A DNA stretch of 48,260 nucleotides from Saccoglossus kowalevskii. Taxonomy: Eukaryota; Hemichordata; Enteropneusta; Harrimaniidae. The stretch spans positions 233,410 through 281,669 of the forward strand of contig NW_003105103.1 in assembly GCF_000003605.2 (NCBI RefSeq), given 5' to 3'. Of the stretch, positions 25,301 to 32,367 are shown piece after piece (the first letter of the stretch is position 1; every line of letters begins with the position of its first letter). Made by a program: the position numbers and the translations under genes. The notes below the pieces were generated by a model. The model made no database searches. It saw only the letters and a program-made list of their open reading frames with translations, and was not told the origin of the DNA.

Positions 25301-28300
25301 TAATCACAAAGGTAAAACTACATTTGATAAAGATATATTGTGACAATGAGGGTGCAACGGATCCAGTACATGATATACGATAATCAAAATAAATCTAATT
25401 AGCCAATAATTTGTTTATTACTGATTTGTTTCGCGGTGCTAAACAATGACAGAGCTTTGTAATTACTCCTTAAAACCCAGTCCCGTCCAAGGCAATCCTC
25501 TTTATACAGTTTTCTCAATGGTTTTACGAAGAACAGTAATTTGTTGCATATTCAACAATATACTGAGTAGTAAGAAATTTTCTGTTCAATTGTCCCAAGG
25601 TCAACACCATGGCGTGAACGATGTTCAAATCGACATATATGTCTCTTCGTACATGCAAATACTGTTTTTCGGGATTTGTTAGCGACTAGGCGGTCAAACA
25701 GAGTTTTATATTCGCACGATATTGAGGGCGCATCTAACTAAAAAGGTGTATTGAGAACAAAACTGTATATTTTGGCTCATAACGTCAATACAAATGTGTG
25801 GCATGGTTTCTGTTATTTCATTTTTAGACATTGTGGAATTAGTTCGTAAAGGTAGTAGAAACCCCTTCCGACCTGATATAACTGTACCTGGCGAAAATAC
25901 ACAAGATCAATTGAGTATGATATCTTTGATGCAAAAATGCTGGGACGAGGATGAATATATGAGACCATCGTTTCGGAAAATTAAGACGACACTGCAAAGC
26001 ATTGCACGTGGGAAGCAAGTATTATTTTATTTAAATAAAGTTATATTGGTGATAAACGTCTCCGGAATGTTTTAACTTCATTGTGTAAAACAACCTACGT
26101 GAAGACGTTAAATATAAATAAAATAAGCATAACAATGATGATGCAATCAAGTGATTTGTGCCGACGACGTAGTGGTTCGATCCTTCTTAAACTACGGTTC
26201 TTGGTTTCTTACCCTCCGGAGTTACCAAATTTCAGCTTGGCGATTTGTGAGAATACTCATTTGATTTAAATCATGAATGCTGGTTATTTAACGTATTCTA
26301 TATGTAAATTTTATTTTTTATATTATTATACTAGGAATACCGATATTATGGACAACATACTAAACATGATGGAGAAATATGCCAACAATCTTGAGGATAT
26401 TGTTGAGGAAAGAACACAGATGCTGATAGACGAAAAGAAGAAAACTGACAAATTGTTGTACAGTATGCTCCCAAGGTATACACACAAATTCGTCTAATAT
26501 ACCTCAATGTTAGTCCTGTTGACATTCAATAACAACTTATTTCTATTGAAAAAACGCATTTTGAAATTCCACTTAATAATGAATTTAACCAACTCCCCTA
26601 CCAGCTCCGCTGACAGAACATACCAAGATTTGCGACGTTCAGGTCTAGTTGTTCATAAGGTAAAACAACAGAAAATTTATACAATATTACCTCAAACAGG
26701 AGCGTGGCAGATCAACTTAAACTCGGCAGAAAAGTAGATGCAGAATTATATGACCAGGTCACAATATTCTTCTCCGACATCGTTGGATTCACCCAGCTTA
26801 GTGCTGAAAGCACGCCTCTTCAGGTGAGATATGCAGTAGAAGGCAACAGAACAAAATTGCGCGTATGAGCGACAACATTTTTATTTAACCGGTATTTCAT
26901 CTCAAGTGTCATGGCGTATCAAGCAACAAGAGGCCGGTAACTAGTAATGGTTCCTGCATTCTTTTATGGTCAATCACGTGACATCAGCACTTACGCTCGC
27001 GGTCGTTCTATATATGTATATATATTAGGGTTTTCCTTTTACTCTCAAAAGTTGCGTGAATATAATAAAACTATTTATTTTGTTACACAAATATCGAGAA
27101 ATATCAGGAACATAGGAAGTCTAAACTTTTTCGCGGGAAAACAAGAATTGGAATGTTTTCAAATTACGTCCCTTAGTTACCAAATTATGCACCACATCAT
27201 TGTTTATTTTTTGAATTGTTGCCTTTTTGGCAATACAATTGTTGACAGATATAAATTAAGGTTATTGCGATGATGCCGCAAATTAAGCTCGAAGGCATAC
27301 TGCAAGAGTATGACAGACGCGTAGCGAATGTTCACGTGATCTTCTAAGTACATACCAGTACTTTGCAGTATCCTTGTTATGCATCTTTCTGATTCNNNNN
27401 NNNNNNNNNNNNNNNNNNNNNNNNNNNNNNNNNNNNNNNNNNNNNNNNNNNNNNNNNNNNNNNNNNNNNNNNNNNNNNNNNNNNNNNNNNNNNNNNNNNN
27501 NNNNNNNNNNNNNNNNNNNNNNNNNNNNNNNNNNNNNNNNNNNNNNNNNNNNNNNNNNNNNNNNNNNNNNNNNNNNNNNNNNNNNNNNNNNNNNNNNNNN
27601 NNNNNNNNNNNNNNNNNNNNNNNNNNNNNNNNNNNNNNNNNNNNNNNNNNNNNNNNNNNNNNNNNNNNNNNNNNNNNNNNNNNNNNNNNNNNNNNNNNNN
27701 NNNNNNNNNNNNNNNNNNNNNNNNNNNNNNNNNNNNNNNNNNNNNNNNNNNNNNNNNNNNNNAAACGCTTGGTGTAGGATGCCCAGAACTGAGCAAGATG
27801 GTGAACATTAGTGGAGCTTTCTTGCTCTGAACGTTTATTTTCAAAAAAATATCCGTCATGCCGCGTAATCGTTCCATATTTTGAATTTGGAAATCCCAAT
27901 ATGATATGATTCAGATACTCAATGCAATAGGGAAATATTGTAGCACGCTGTTTTATGACACACAGTAACAGATGTATAGTATTTATGTTATTGTTAGAAC
28001 AGCATGCAGTAACTTTAATACGGAGTATTCTTATTTCATGTTCAATTACTTTTATGGTGGCGTTTAATTGGAGCAGGTAGTCGACTTTCTCAATGACTTG
28101 TACACCATGTTTGATGACACAATCGTCAACTTTGATGTCTACAAGGTAAGCCAGCATTCTAAATTAGGTCAAGGGACGTTTTTGTTTCTGAATTTGTTAT
28201 ATATTATATTATTATATCCATGCGATCATGTGTGATGTAGGAAAATACACATCACATGTATTGCATTCTTTATTCCAGGATTCTACATATATAAAAGCAA

Positions 28301-31164
28301 ACAAAACAAAACCCGTGTATATATGTATATATAAATGTAAATATATGTAAATACAATAAAAATACAAATAAATGTACAAATGTTGTGTCAGACAAGATAT
28401 ACTGAAAGAGTAAACTAAACTGGATGTCTATACAAGTATAATAACAGTATAATATAGTATTAAGTACGCAATGTACAATAAAAACTCACCCTGACAGGAC
28501 ACAGACTAGAAATAAATCACAATATGTCATAAGGAAATAATATTCAAACCACTCCTGTCATAGAAATAAAAAGGTAGTGTAAATATCTTGACTACAATAT
28601 TAAGATAAAAATGACAAATAAAACTTGAGTGACTATACACTCAATATTTGAAAAAAAAGTGTAAGAACATTTTTCTTTCGGAAAATATAGCCAAAAATCG
28701 TAAAAAGTTTTTTTATCAAGCAGACGGTATTGTAAAATACGACAATGTAAACAAAGTTTTGTAATTCGAAAAATATGTTAGTTTTGTGAAAAAACTAAAA
28801 CCAATAGAATCAATAAGCTTACCGAACACAAATTTTGTAGAAAACAACATCAGATAGCATGGGGAAACCAGTAAATTAAAAAGAATTGTATGGGAACGAC
28901 ACTTCACAAGAGATACATAAAATGGCTGCAGAGATGAAGTGCGCCCTCAGATAGAAAAACTGGTAAATCTATAAGAAAATTTAAGTAGAACGCCCTCATC
29001 GTCACACACGATGTTTAATTATTGTTTCATAAAACAAAGTCTTGTAATGAAAATAAGACAAAATTGAATGACGAAATGTGTGAGATACAACTAACATAGA
29101 GGACCTTTCTCACCAATCATATCTTAGTATATTAATAGTATAATCAACTAATAAATTTGAGGAATTCGAAGGTCGTAATTCGGAATGAACATCTGAACGC
29201 ATGAATCTGCCTGGAAAGGCACTGTATTACTTGATTTGCAGCGAAATTTACGTTGAATATATGTCAATATATCGTTCGTTATATATCGGAATCAACACTG
29301 TAATAAAGGAATGATTAGTTAGACAGATACGTGGAATTTCTATTCAAACAAAATAATAGTGCTCAATTATTGTTCAAAAAAGCTAACAAGTATATGTCAT
29401 GTGCCCATGTAAAAAATTGGATGAAACAATATTCATTATCTCACCCCAAAATACCTGAAACAAAATGTTGACGTATTATTATACCCTTGATTGTATTTAA
29501 TGAGTTGTTGAAAGAAAGCGATGATGGTATATTTTGTGGAAGATGGCTAGGGGTGTAAATACTCAATACAACTAAGACGCGATTACTGGCCGCTGAGATC
29601 TCGTTTAGAGTGAGATCCAAGAGACGTGACTTGTTTATGCTTTTCAAATAATATTTTTTATTATATCTTCTGATAGAGCGTTCAAAACACGTATTGAATT
29701 AAAAACCCTAGCGAAAACGTGTCGCATGTTTTTCTTCTTTCTAACGAAGTTTAGGTGTATATTTGAAAATCTTTTCAATCTTGTTCTGATATTTGTATCT
29801 TTTTACACAGGTTGAAACTATCGGCGACGCATACATGGTAGTTTCCGGTCTTCCTAACCGAAACGGCAAACGACACGTATGCGAAATAGCCAACATGGCG
29901 CTAACTTTGCTTAGTGAAGTAATCACATTCAAAATTCGGCACCTTCCCGGCAGAGAGCTACAGTTACGTATTGGTATACACAGCGGACCTTGTGTGGCTG
30001 GTGTTGTTGGTCTCATTATGCCACGGTTTTGTCTCTTTGGTGACACGGTCAACACGGCATCTCGAATGGAGTCTTTAGGGCAAGGTAACGAACACGCCAT
30101 TTGCCATTATCAAGTTGTTTTGAAGTTGTTATTTATTTATTTATTTAAAATGTTCGTGTTTTTTTACTGACTTTCTTTTCCAAATGATAGCTCGCCGTAT
30201 TCACATTAGCCCATCAACAGCCCATGCATTAGAAGTGCTTGGTGGATACAAGATGACACCCAGGGGATCAGTCAATATCAAAGTATGTTAACATATATTT
30301 CACTACTCCGCGATTACGATACTCATTCGGTCCACCGGTTCCGAGCATCTATTGTGAATGCTATATTGGGCGCAAGTAACTTGTAGTCATCATGTTGTTC
30401 ACCAAACGTCTCATCCGTTAAACACCCATTAACATAACTATCAAATAATCTGTCGTCTAATTGTCTTATAATATGCCCCGGGGTTGTTAGATTATAGTAC
30501 ACATTGGTGAAAACATAAATAGTTTTATATTCGCTGCGACGTTTCAGTACCGTAATCTGCGATCTGAATGAAACGATCAATGAGAATACACAACAGGATT
30601 ACTAATTACCAGCCGAACTGTGAAGGCCCCTCTTTTAAGTGTAAGTGTAATATTGGCCACCGCGTTGCCAGTCAACTAAATGCGTCCCCGCTGCCATTAT
30701 TATAGAACGTTTTGGCACTGGATAACGACAATCAGTGATTAAATTAAGTTAAAAGCTCACGCCCATGAAATACTCACTTCACTCTATTTCAAAGTCAGGT
30801 TGTTTTTCACTTAAATTCCCCTAAATATAGGGCTTGATTATAGCAGTATCACGTTTAATGAATAAAAGACCGTTCATTATTTTTCAGGGGAAGGGGATTA
30901 CAAAAACGTACTGGCTGGAAGGAAGAACTGGGTTTGACAAGGCACTACCCAAATATTCATCGTAAGTATGACAACTCGAATTTTATATTTAAATATCCCT
31001 GTTATACTCACATTAAAACACCTATCTTGTTCGAAGTGATATATGTAATATGATTGTAATGATAAACAAACCACGACTATTTTTTTCTTTGTTTCAGGGA
31101 AAACAGTCACAACGACAGTGATTTCCATGATAACGTCGATGATCCGATAGTGAATATTGATTGA
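4292..31164 (+). CDS. Receptor guanylate cyclase A (whole locus, 23 exons seen, 5' end missing)
   Basis: Single-pass membrane receptor expected to convert GTP to cGMP when ligand binds outside the cell. Order along the locus: ANF-receptor-type ectodomain (exons 1-8, with three conserved cysteine pairs), transmembrane helix (exon 9), juxtamembrane Arg/Lys stretch (10), pseudokinase domain (11-16), coiled-coil linker (17), class III cyclase (18-22) and acidic tail (23). Splice phases agree from exon to exon except at two single-base lesions, near 16207 and at 24001. The order and spacing match natriuretic peptide receptors of the NPR-A/B type (family knowledge). Exons before 4292, and about 30 residues between exons 1 and 2, are not visible; part of the latter may lie in the N gap. 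With two frameshifts the copy may be a pseudogene, or the assembly may carry indel errors. Its paralogue on the minus strand lacks the second lesion; the first cannot be compared. Confidence 0.93.
4586..4900. repeat. Pair of direct repeats ~263 bases apart
   Basis: The segment beginning ctgtgacatttaagc at about 4586 recurs as ctgtcacatttaagt at about 4850. Both continue into a related gtaggtatcgactagctg / caggtatcaactagcta stretch. They look like diverged tandem copies of an unknown repeat. Confidence 0.45.
6185..6299 (-). CDS. Possible first exon of a signal-anchored protein (speculative)
   Basis: On the minus strand an ATG at 6299 opens a frame encoding a short basic leader (YKKLGFRK). About 19 hydrophobic residues follow ([17 protein letters not shown]), then ETQVVL and a plausible donor, CTAG|gtaac, leaving in phase 1. 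This is the layout of a type II membrane protein such as a Golgi sulfotransferase or glycosyltransferase. No downstream exon was recognised between 1 and 6185 on that strand, so it may be a chance frame. Confidence 0.25.
8875..8929 (+). repeat. Short tandem repeat of ~13-14 bases, core TTTTGTCCGGGG
   Basis: Four consecutive units, ttatgtccggggta, ttttgtccaggtg, tcttgtccgggga and ttttatgcccgagtg, lie head to tail. They may be the edge of a dispersed repeat; nothing else in the neighbourhood identifies it. Confidence 0.45.
9952..10315. repeat. Left inverted terminal repeat of the DIRS-like element
   Basis: This sequence matches the reverse complement of 14130-14484. The best block is the run around ctaaaagtctaggaaaatc and the following aatttgcatatattcaaaa. 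Similarity starts at gtccagt near 9953. It fades around taaatccaatgtggccg and the AT-rich stretch near 10300. Confidence 0.8.
10591..10596 (-). terminator. Polyadenylation signal AATAAA after the CXC tail
   Basis: Plus-strand TTTATT reads AATAAA on the minus strand. It lies about 20 bases past the TAG at 10615-10617 that ends the acidic tail of the CXC fragment. That position suits the 3' end of a transcript of the fragment. Confidence 0.4.
10615..10812 (-). pseudogene. CXC (tesmin/TSO1-like) cysteine-rich domain fragment fused to the recombinase frame
   Basis: The recombinase frame runs without interruption into [12 protein letters not shown] and then a cysteine array starting [15 protein letters not shown], with further Cys pairs up to CGGCRGS. 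A TGA at 10663-10665 follows. The same frame continues after it with [15 protein letters not shown] and a TAG. The spacing is that of CXC zinc-binding repeats, which also occur at the C-terminus of many unclassified invertebrate transposon-like proteins (from general knowledge). It replaces the part of the recombinase that should hold the catalytic His/Arg/Tyr residues. One internal stop marks it as non-functional. Confidence 0.6.
11179..11183 (+). repeat. Left target-site duplication GTGAC
   Basis: GTGAC lies directly before the LTR's TGTCGCA start, and the same five bases follow its TGTGACA end at 11681. Five bases is the usual duplication length for Ty3/Gypsy- and Pao-type integrases. Confidence 0.7.
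11222..11338 (+). promoter_or_regulatory. Array of heat-shock-element-like sites in the LTR
   Basis: GAATGTTCTAGAA (11222-11234) and GAACATTCTAGAA (11326-11338) are both perfect three-unit nGAAnnTTCnnGAAn sites. GAATATTCTAGAT (11253-11265) is a two-and-a-half-unit site. They sit about 65 to 180 bases before the TATA box, a normal distance for binding of heat shock factor. Whether they act is unknown. Confidence 0.6.
11403..11412 (+). promoter_or_regulatory. TATA box of the LTR promoter
   Basis: GTATATATAG in a G-rich setting (ggggGTATATATAggggag). About 30 bases on is agttcagatc, which could hold the start site (TCA at about 11434). Position and surroundings fit an LTR U3/R boundary. Confidence 0.5.
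11681..11685 (+). repeat. Right target-site duplication GTGAC
   Basis: Second copy of the five bases that flank the solo LTR. Removing the LTR and one copy brings the recombinase segments YRSALS and the following coding-like stretch next to each other. Confidence 0.7.
11730..11987 (-). pseudogene. RNase H domain of the DIRS-like element
   Basis: [16 protein letters not shown] matches the RNase H segment usually read as TDNTTVVSYINKQGG, with the Asp replaced by Asn. A Trp-rich middle follows, then [17 protein letters not shown], which corresponds to the HxPGKxNxxAD.LSRQ end. The frame is open but both acidic catalytic positions are lost, so the enzyme would be dead. Confidence 0.65.
12153..12926 (-). 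pseudogene. Reverse transcriptase of the DIRS-like element, frameshifted
   Basis: On the minus strand in order: an N-terminal stretch with CLQKMLYAG and then [19 protein letters not shown] (the GF.S..F.VPK block); stops and a shift; [16 protein letters not shown] (block A, first catalytic Asp kept); [12 protein letters not shown] (YLDD box with the second Asp changed to Gly); and in another frame [18 protein letters not shown], matching the LGVEFNT....SLP connection before RNase H. The motifs are typical of DIRS/Ngaro polymerases. At least two frame changes and several stops are present. Confidence 0.72.
12927..14129 (-). other. 5' part of the DIRS-like element, no domain recognised
   Basis: GC-richer than the surrounding intron, with several short overlapping frames on both strands. 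A gag-like ORF and the start of the polymerase ORF would be expected here on the minus strand. I could not match any of the frames to a known domain. Confidence 0.4.
14130..14484. repeat. Right inverted terminal repeat of the DIRS-like element
   Basis: Inverted partner of 9952-10315. The strongest match is ttgaatatatgcaaattag through tagattttcctagactttt. Weaker similarity continues inward to about 14130 (ccatattggatttag). Confidence 0.8.
14746..15108. other. Assembly gap (363 N)
   Basis: Unknown bases. The gap ends right inside exon 2 of receptor cyclase A, so the exon's acceptor and first codons are hidden in it. It may also hide the residues expected between IGPPCSS and DKTVYTT. Confidence 0.95.
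15109..15211 (+). CDS. Receptor cyclase A, exon 2 (5' end in gap): ectodomain
   Basis: The frame [17 protein letters not shown], then [12 protein letters not shown], matches the natriuretic receptor segment around YPTL.RT....K and ELF.HF.W. The donor gtaggt follows ACG, leaving in phase 0. NRT is a potential N-glycosylation site. The left boundary cannot be placed because it falls in the N run. Confidence 0.88.
15786..15951 (+). CDS. Receptor cyclase A, exon 3: ectodomain
   Basis: Acceptor tatatttag, donor gtaagt, phase 0 in and 1 out. It encodes [20 protein letters not shown] and then a helix and strand up to [10 protein letters not shown]. The Cys in AVCSY corresponds to one partner of the second ectodomain disulfide; the other partner is in exon 4. 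A glycosylation sequon (NIT) is present. Confidence 0.88.
16131..16320 (+). CDS. Receptor cyclase A, exon 4: ectodomain, with a one-base frameshift
   Basis: Acceptor caacaaacag, entry in phase 1. The first frame reads IIIFCAF, then a helix, then [10 protein letters not shown]. At 16205-16209 the frame must shift to continue as [19 protein letters not shown] and then [16 protein letters not shown]. Both halves match the family (GMTNGDYVFF..., DEEAK.AF). One base appears to be missing in the GGG run; without it translation stops four codons on. The donor is GC type, CAG|gcaagt. The exon leaves in phase 0, which fits the next exon exactly. Confidence 0.82.
16321..18417. other. Intron 4 of receptor cyclase A
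   Basis: A 2.1-kb intron that begins with a GC donor (gcaagt) and ends ttacttctcag. It contains one exon-like open stretch at 16551-16672 that was rejected on phase grounds. Nothing else was recognised. Confidence 0.6.
18418..18531 (+). CDS. Receptor cyclase A, exon 5: ectodomain
   Basis: Phase 0 to phase 0, 38 codons, acceptor ttacttctcag and donor gtaaga. It starts [18 protein letters not shown], which continues the SVFQ end of exon 4 as in natriuretic receptors, where a .T...P.N.EY..F segment follows. It contains a likely N-glycosylation site in PENIT. Confidence 0.85.
19012..19147 (+). CDS. Receptor cyclase A, exon 6: ectodomain
   Basis: Acceptor actttctacag, donor gtaggt, phase 0 in, 1 out. 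[20 protein letters not shown] and then [16 protein letters not shown] match the family segment FYDG.LLY....NET...GG..RDG..I...M.G..F.G. NKT is a possible glycosylation site. Confidence 0.9.
19614..19741 (+). CDS. Receptor cyclase A, exon 7: ectodomain
   Basis: Acceptor tttgttgtag, donor gtaagg, phase 1 in, 0 out. It begins [20 protein letters not shown], equal to the family's GVTG.V.MD.NGDRE.DF.L. The rest ([11 protein letters not shown]) forms the last strands of the ligand-binding lobe. Confidence 0.9.
19987..20095 (+). CDS. Receptor cyclase A, exon 8: membrane-proximal ectodomain
   Basis: Acceptor ttctcgcag, donor gtagga, phase 0 in, 1 out. [18 protein letters not shown] followed by VNELCP carries the closely spaced Cys pair found next to the membrane in NPR-A/B (P.CGF.NE..C). 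That loop is known to matter for signalling across the membrane. Confidence 0.9.
20494..20575 (+). CDS. Receptor cyclase A, exon 9: transmembrane helix
   Basis: Acceptor tttatgttacag, donor gtaagt, phase 1 in, 2 out. It encodes [20 protein letters not shown] plus LVLSLYY. That is one uninterrupted hydrophobic helix of about 22 residues between Lys and Tyr/Arg borders, so this exon is the membrane span. Confidence 0.92.
20848..20941 (+). CDS. Receptor cyclase A, exon 10: juxtamembrane segment
   Basis: Acceptor tatgattcag, donor gtatgt, phase 2 in, 0 out. [20 protein letters not shown] matches the cytoplasmic juxtamembrane stretch E.ELA..LW.VRWE of receptor cyclases. The paralogue's exon at 47953-48046 has the same length and nearly the same protein. 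Confidence 0.92.
21141..21302 (+). CDS. Receptor cyclase A, exon 11: pseudokinase N-lobe
   Basis: Acceptor atgttattgcag, donor gtaagt, phase 0 to 0, 54 codons. It contains [20 protein letters not shown]: the VAIK Lys of the nucleotide pocket is kept, followed by the C-helix ending REMKD. The matching exon in the paralogue is ten codons longer at its start. Confidence 0.92.
21330..21640 (+). repeat. Degenerate TG-rich repeat in intron 11
   Basis: Units of about 21-38 bases resembling ccattgtgttgtacagttt recur (for example near 21410, 21450, 21485, 21525, 21555, 21600). The stretch stays open in one frame for 174 codons, rich in Cys, Val and Leu, simply because of its base composition. I see no gene in it. 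Confidence 0.35.
21946..22050 (+). CDS. Receptor cyclase A, exon 12: pseudokinase
   Basis: Acceptor tttttctctag, donor gttagt, 35 codons in phase 0. [18 protein letters not shown], then [15 protein letters not shown], is the strand 4-5 and hinge region (PPNICI.TEYCPRGSLQ in the family). Of its 35 residues, 27 equal the paralogue's. Confidence 0.92.
22051..23665. other. Intron 12 of receptor cyclase A
   Basis: A 1.6-kb AT-rich intron. I recognise no gene, repeat family or RNA in it. Confidence 0.6.
23666..23737 (+). CDS. Receptor cyclase A, exon 13: pseudokinase
   Basis: Acceptor attgtttgtag, donor gtgagt, 24 codons in phase 0. [20 protein letters not shown] is the family's DILEND.I.LDWMF..SL..D segment at the start of the C-lobe. 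Confidence 0.92.
23983..24143 (+). CDS. Receptor cyclase A, exon 14: pseudokinase active-site region, with a one-base insertion
   Basis: Acceptor aaaatatttag, donor gtgagc. The frame opens GMEYLH, and then an extra C at 24001 shifts it. After skipping that base it reads [18 protein letters not shown] and [10 protein letters not shown]. The paralogue (45290-45449) is one base shorter and continuous, which identifies the insertion. The HRD and DFG motifs read HGR and DYG, the pseudokinase form normal for this family. Unless corrected, the insertion stops translation at a TAA within the exon. Confidence 0.88.
24144..25161. other. Intron 14 of receptor cyclase A, with a repeated segment
   Basis: An intron with an A-rich run (about 24482-24510) and two copies of a segment sharing tgaactgcgg and gttgagcgggattca, starting at 24591 and 24862. 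YY1-like AAGATGGCG/AAATGGCGG sites occur at about 24910 and 25041. No exon was recognised. Confidence 0.5.
24591..24915. repeat. Two diverged direct copies ~271 bases apart
   Basis: Both copies contain tgaactgcgg, a TTCACG stretch and gttgagcgggattca, at 24591-24645 and 24862-24910. They may be tandem units of an unclassified repeat. Confidence 0.45.
25162..25311 (+). CDS. Receptor cyclase A, exon 15: pseudokinase C-lobe
   Basis: Acceptor taaaattgcag, donor gtaaaa, phase 1 to 1. [20 protein letters not shown], then [17 protein letters not shown], is the LWTAPELL...(K)GDVYSFGII.QE segment (APE motif and F-helix). The family's Gly in YSFGI is Ala in both paralogues. Confidence 0.92.
25828..26014 (+). 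CDS. Receptor cyclase A, exon 16: end of pseudokinase, GC donor
   Basis: Acceptor ttcatttttag, phase 1 in, 2 out. It encodes [19 protein letters not shown], then [16 protein letters not shown], the usual ...PPFRP...LM..CW.EDP..RP.F. The donor is GGGAA|gcaagt, GC rather than GT; the paralogue has gtaagt at the same place. Phase and next exon agree, so the site is still expected to work. Confidence 0.92.
26335..26475 (+). CDS. Receptor cyclase A, exon 17: coiled-coil dimerisation linker
   Basis: Acceptor attatactag, donor gtatac, phase 2 to 2. [20 protein letters not shown], then a Lys/Glu heptad stretch ending KLLYSMLPR, is the linker helix that holds receptor cyclases as dimers. It is one of the best conserved parts of the family. 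Confidence 0.94.
26700..26823 (+). CDS. Receptor cyclase A, exon 18: start of cyclase domain
   Basis: Acceptor acctcaaacag, donor gtgaga, phase 2 in, 0 out. [20 protein letters not shown] is followed by [19 protein letters not shown]. The Asp of SDIVGFT is the first metal-binding residue of the active site. Confidence 0.95.
26824..28076. other. Intron 18 of receptor cyclase A, with assembly gap
   Basis: Contains the second N run (27396-27762). Long frames spanning the gap are artefacts of the N bases. No exon is needed between exons 18 and 19, since phase and family sequence join directly (TPLQ / VVDFLNDLY). Confidence 0.7.
27396..27762. other. Assembly gap (367 N)
   Basis: Unknown bases within intron 18. 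No coding sequence appears to be lost. Confidence 0.95.
28077..28145 (+). CDS. Receptor cyclase A, exon 19: cyclase domain
   Basis: Acceptor ttggagcag, donor gtaagc, 23 codons in phase 0. [16 protein letters not shown], then NFDVYK, matches VV.LLNDLYT.FD..I.NFDVYK. Only one residue of 23 differs from the paralogue. Confidence 0.94.
28146..29810. other. Intron 19 of receptor cyclase A
   Basis: A 1.7-kb, very AT-rich intron with TA-rich simple sequence around 28310-28380. No exon or RNA gene was recognised. Confidence 0.6.
29811..30084 (+). CDS. Receptor cyclase A, exon 20: cyclase catalytic core
   Basis: Acceptor ctttttacacag, donor gtaacg, phase 0 in, 1 out. [15 protein letters not shown] carries the guanine-selecting Glu and the second metal-binding Asp. 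[20 protein letters not shown] and CVAGVVG follow. [19 protein letters not shown] carries the guanine-selecting Cys and the transition-state Asn/Arg. All residues needed for guanylyl cyclase activity are present. A Lys usual before MPR is Ile here. Confidence 0.96.
30191..30282 (+). CDS. Receptor cyclase A, exon 21: cyclase domain
   Basis: Acceptor ccaaatgatag, donor gtatgt, phase 1 in, 0 out. [20 protein letters not shown], then [11 protein letters not shown], is the KIH.S..T...L...GGF.L..RG.V.MK segment at the end of the catalytic domain. Confidence 0.94.
30888..30961 (+). CDS. Receptor cyclase A, exon 22: end of cyclase domain
   Basis: Acceptor tatttttcag, donor gtaagt, phase 0 in, 2 out. 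[20 protein letters not shown] matches GKG...TYWL.G, the last strand of the cyclase fold. Confidence 0.94.
31098..31164 (+). CDS. Receptor cyclase A, last exon: acidic tail and stop
   Basis: Acceptor ttgtttcag. [16 protein letters not shown] is followed by PIVNID and TGA at 31162-31164. The short acidic tail has no recognised function. The frame follows from the phase of exon 22. Confidence 0.85.
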
Positions 31165-31334
31165 GTGGATGTAAACGTCCACCTTACTTGAATTTAATTC
31201 GATTAAAAAAGGATGAACAGTTTCCTCCCTTTCTAGACATGTAATTAACTTATAATGCCGTGTATCACGTAGTATTATTTAAACGAGCAATGTGTTCTTC
31301 ACACATTACGATCACCAACGATTTGTTTATTTAA

Positions 31335-31340
31335 AATAAA
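31335..31340 (+). terminator. Candidate polyadenylation signal of receptor cyclase A
   Basis: AATAAA 171 bases past the TGA, in a very AT-rich setting where such a hexamer can also occur by chance. Confidence 0.4.
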
Positions 31341-32078
31341 TTTAAATAATTTATTAATAATTAAATTTTAATTTAAATTCAATTCTTTCATTTCCCAGGA
31401 GACATAACAGTTTATCAAATGTGTCAAATTCATTAGTATTATTCATTAGTATAATTCATGTCAACTTTGGATATAAACATCTATGAGTAGTGAGATGATT
31501 TATCCTATTTCGCCCACCAATGAGTAAACGCCGATTTCTATAAATAGAACTCTAGGCCTCTGGCGACAAATCTTACGTCGACATATTTGGATAAATTGAC
31601 CACCGTTTACGACGCCTATTTTTGATCTGTAACCGTCAATGACAAATAATGCCAAGAATGACAAAGGACTACACAACCAAGCACAGTTATTGCTAAGAAC
31701 AACACTGCGTTCGCCAATCTACGTCAGTTCGACTTCACCAAAGCACTTCGTTACTGTATTGTTACTGTATTGTTTACGTAATTAGGGAAAACGTCTCTCT
31801 AGATTAATTAAATTGTATATATTCCCAAAGAAATATCTATAGATATAAATGATTCCGAAAAAATCTATTCTGATAATGTTGATAGTGCTTTAATGCTGAC
31901 GTCATTATACAAAAGTGTCAGATAGCGGATAGCTCAAGATGACGGTTTTGAAGACAACATGATGTCGTATATTACTGTCGACGCTTGCAGAAAAGCAACT
32001 CAGAATAGATCACAGTGAATGGAAACTATTTAACAAAAAGTGTAATAAATAAGAACTTTTTTTTTTCAAATCAGTTTG

Positions 32079-32084
32079 TTTATT
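32079..32084 (-). terminator. Candidate polyadenylation signal of the TLC gene
   Basis: Reads AATAAA on the minus strand, about 285 bases past the stop codon of the TLC-domain gene. The run of T before it on the plus strand is also compatible with a transcript end. Confidence 0.4.
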
Positions 32085-32367
32085 ACGATAACCACAAAAT
32101 AATGGTCTGACACAAACATTGTTTATAATACCACAAGGTAAAATAAGGCATTGTTTTTATATTACAATGATACCAACAACGTATATTGAACAAATCTGCT
32201 CTGGTTTTGCACTAGTAGACATGAACTATGCAAATTTGTCATGAGTGGACATAGACATTTTCATGTATACTAAACGTGATTCAAGTTCAAAATTATGATT
32301 GTGAAAAACATTTACGTGAATTTCCATGTTTGTTTTCATATGTGTAATGTTAGGTTCAATCATGCAC

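Larger units (their letters stand above)
31165..32367. other. Convergent intergenic region between receptor cyclase A and the TLC gene
   Basis: 3' flanks of two genes facing each other. It contains an AATAAA for each (31335-31340 on plus, 32079-32084 on minus) and a nearly palindromic A/T stretch at about 31331-31385. No gene was seen. Confidence 0.6.

Noticed and set aside
26170-26185. tRNA B-box-like gtggttcgatcc
   Set aside because: No matching A box upstream and it lies in an intron of A; not supportable as a tRNA or SINE.
27204-28157. 317-codon open frame on the minus strand
   Set aside because: It is held open by the N gap and is antisense to exon 19 of A.
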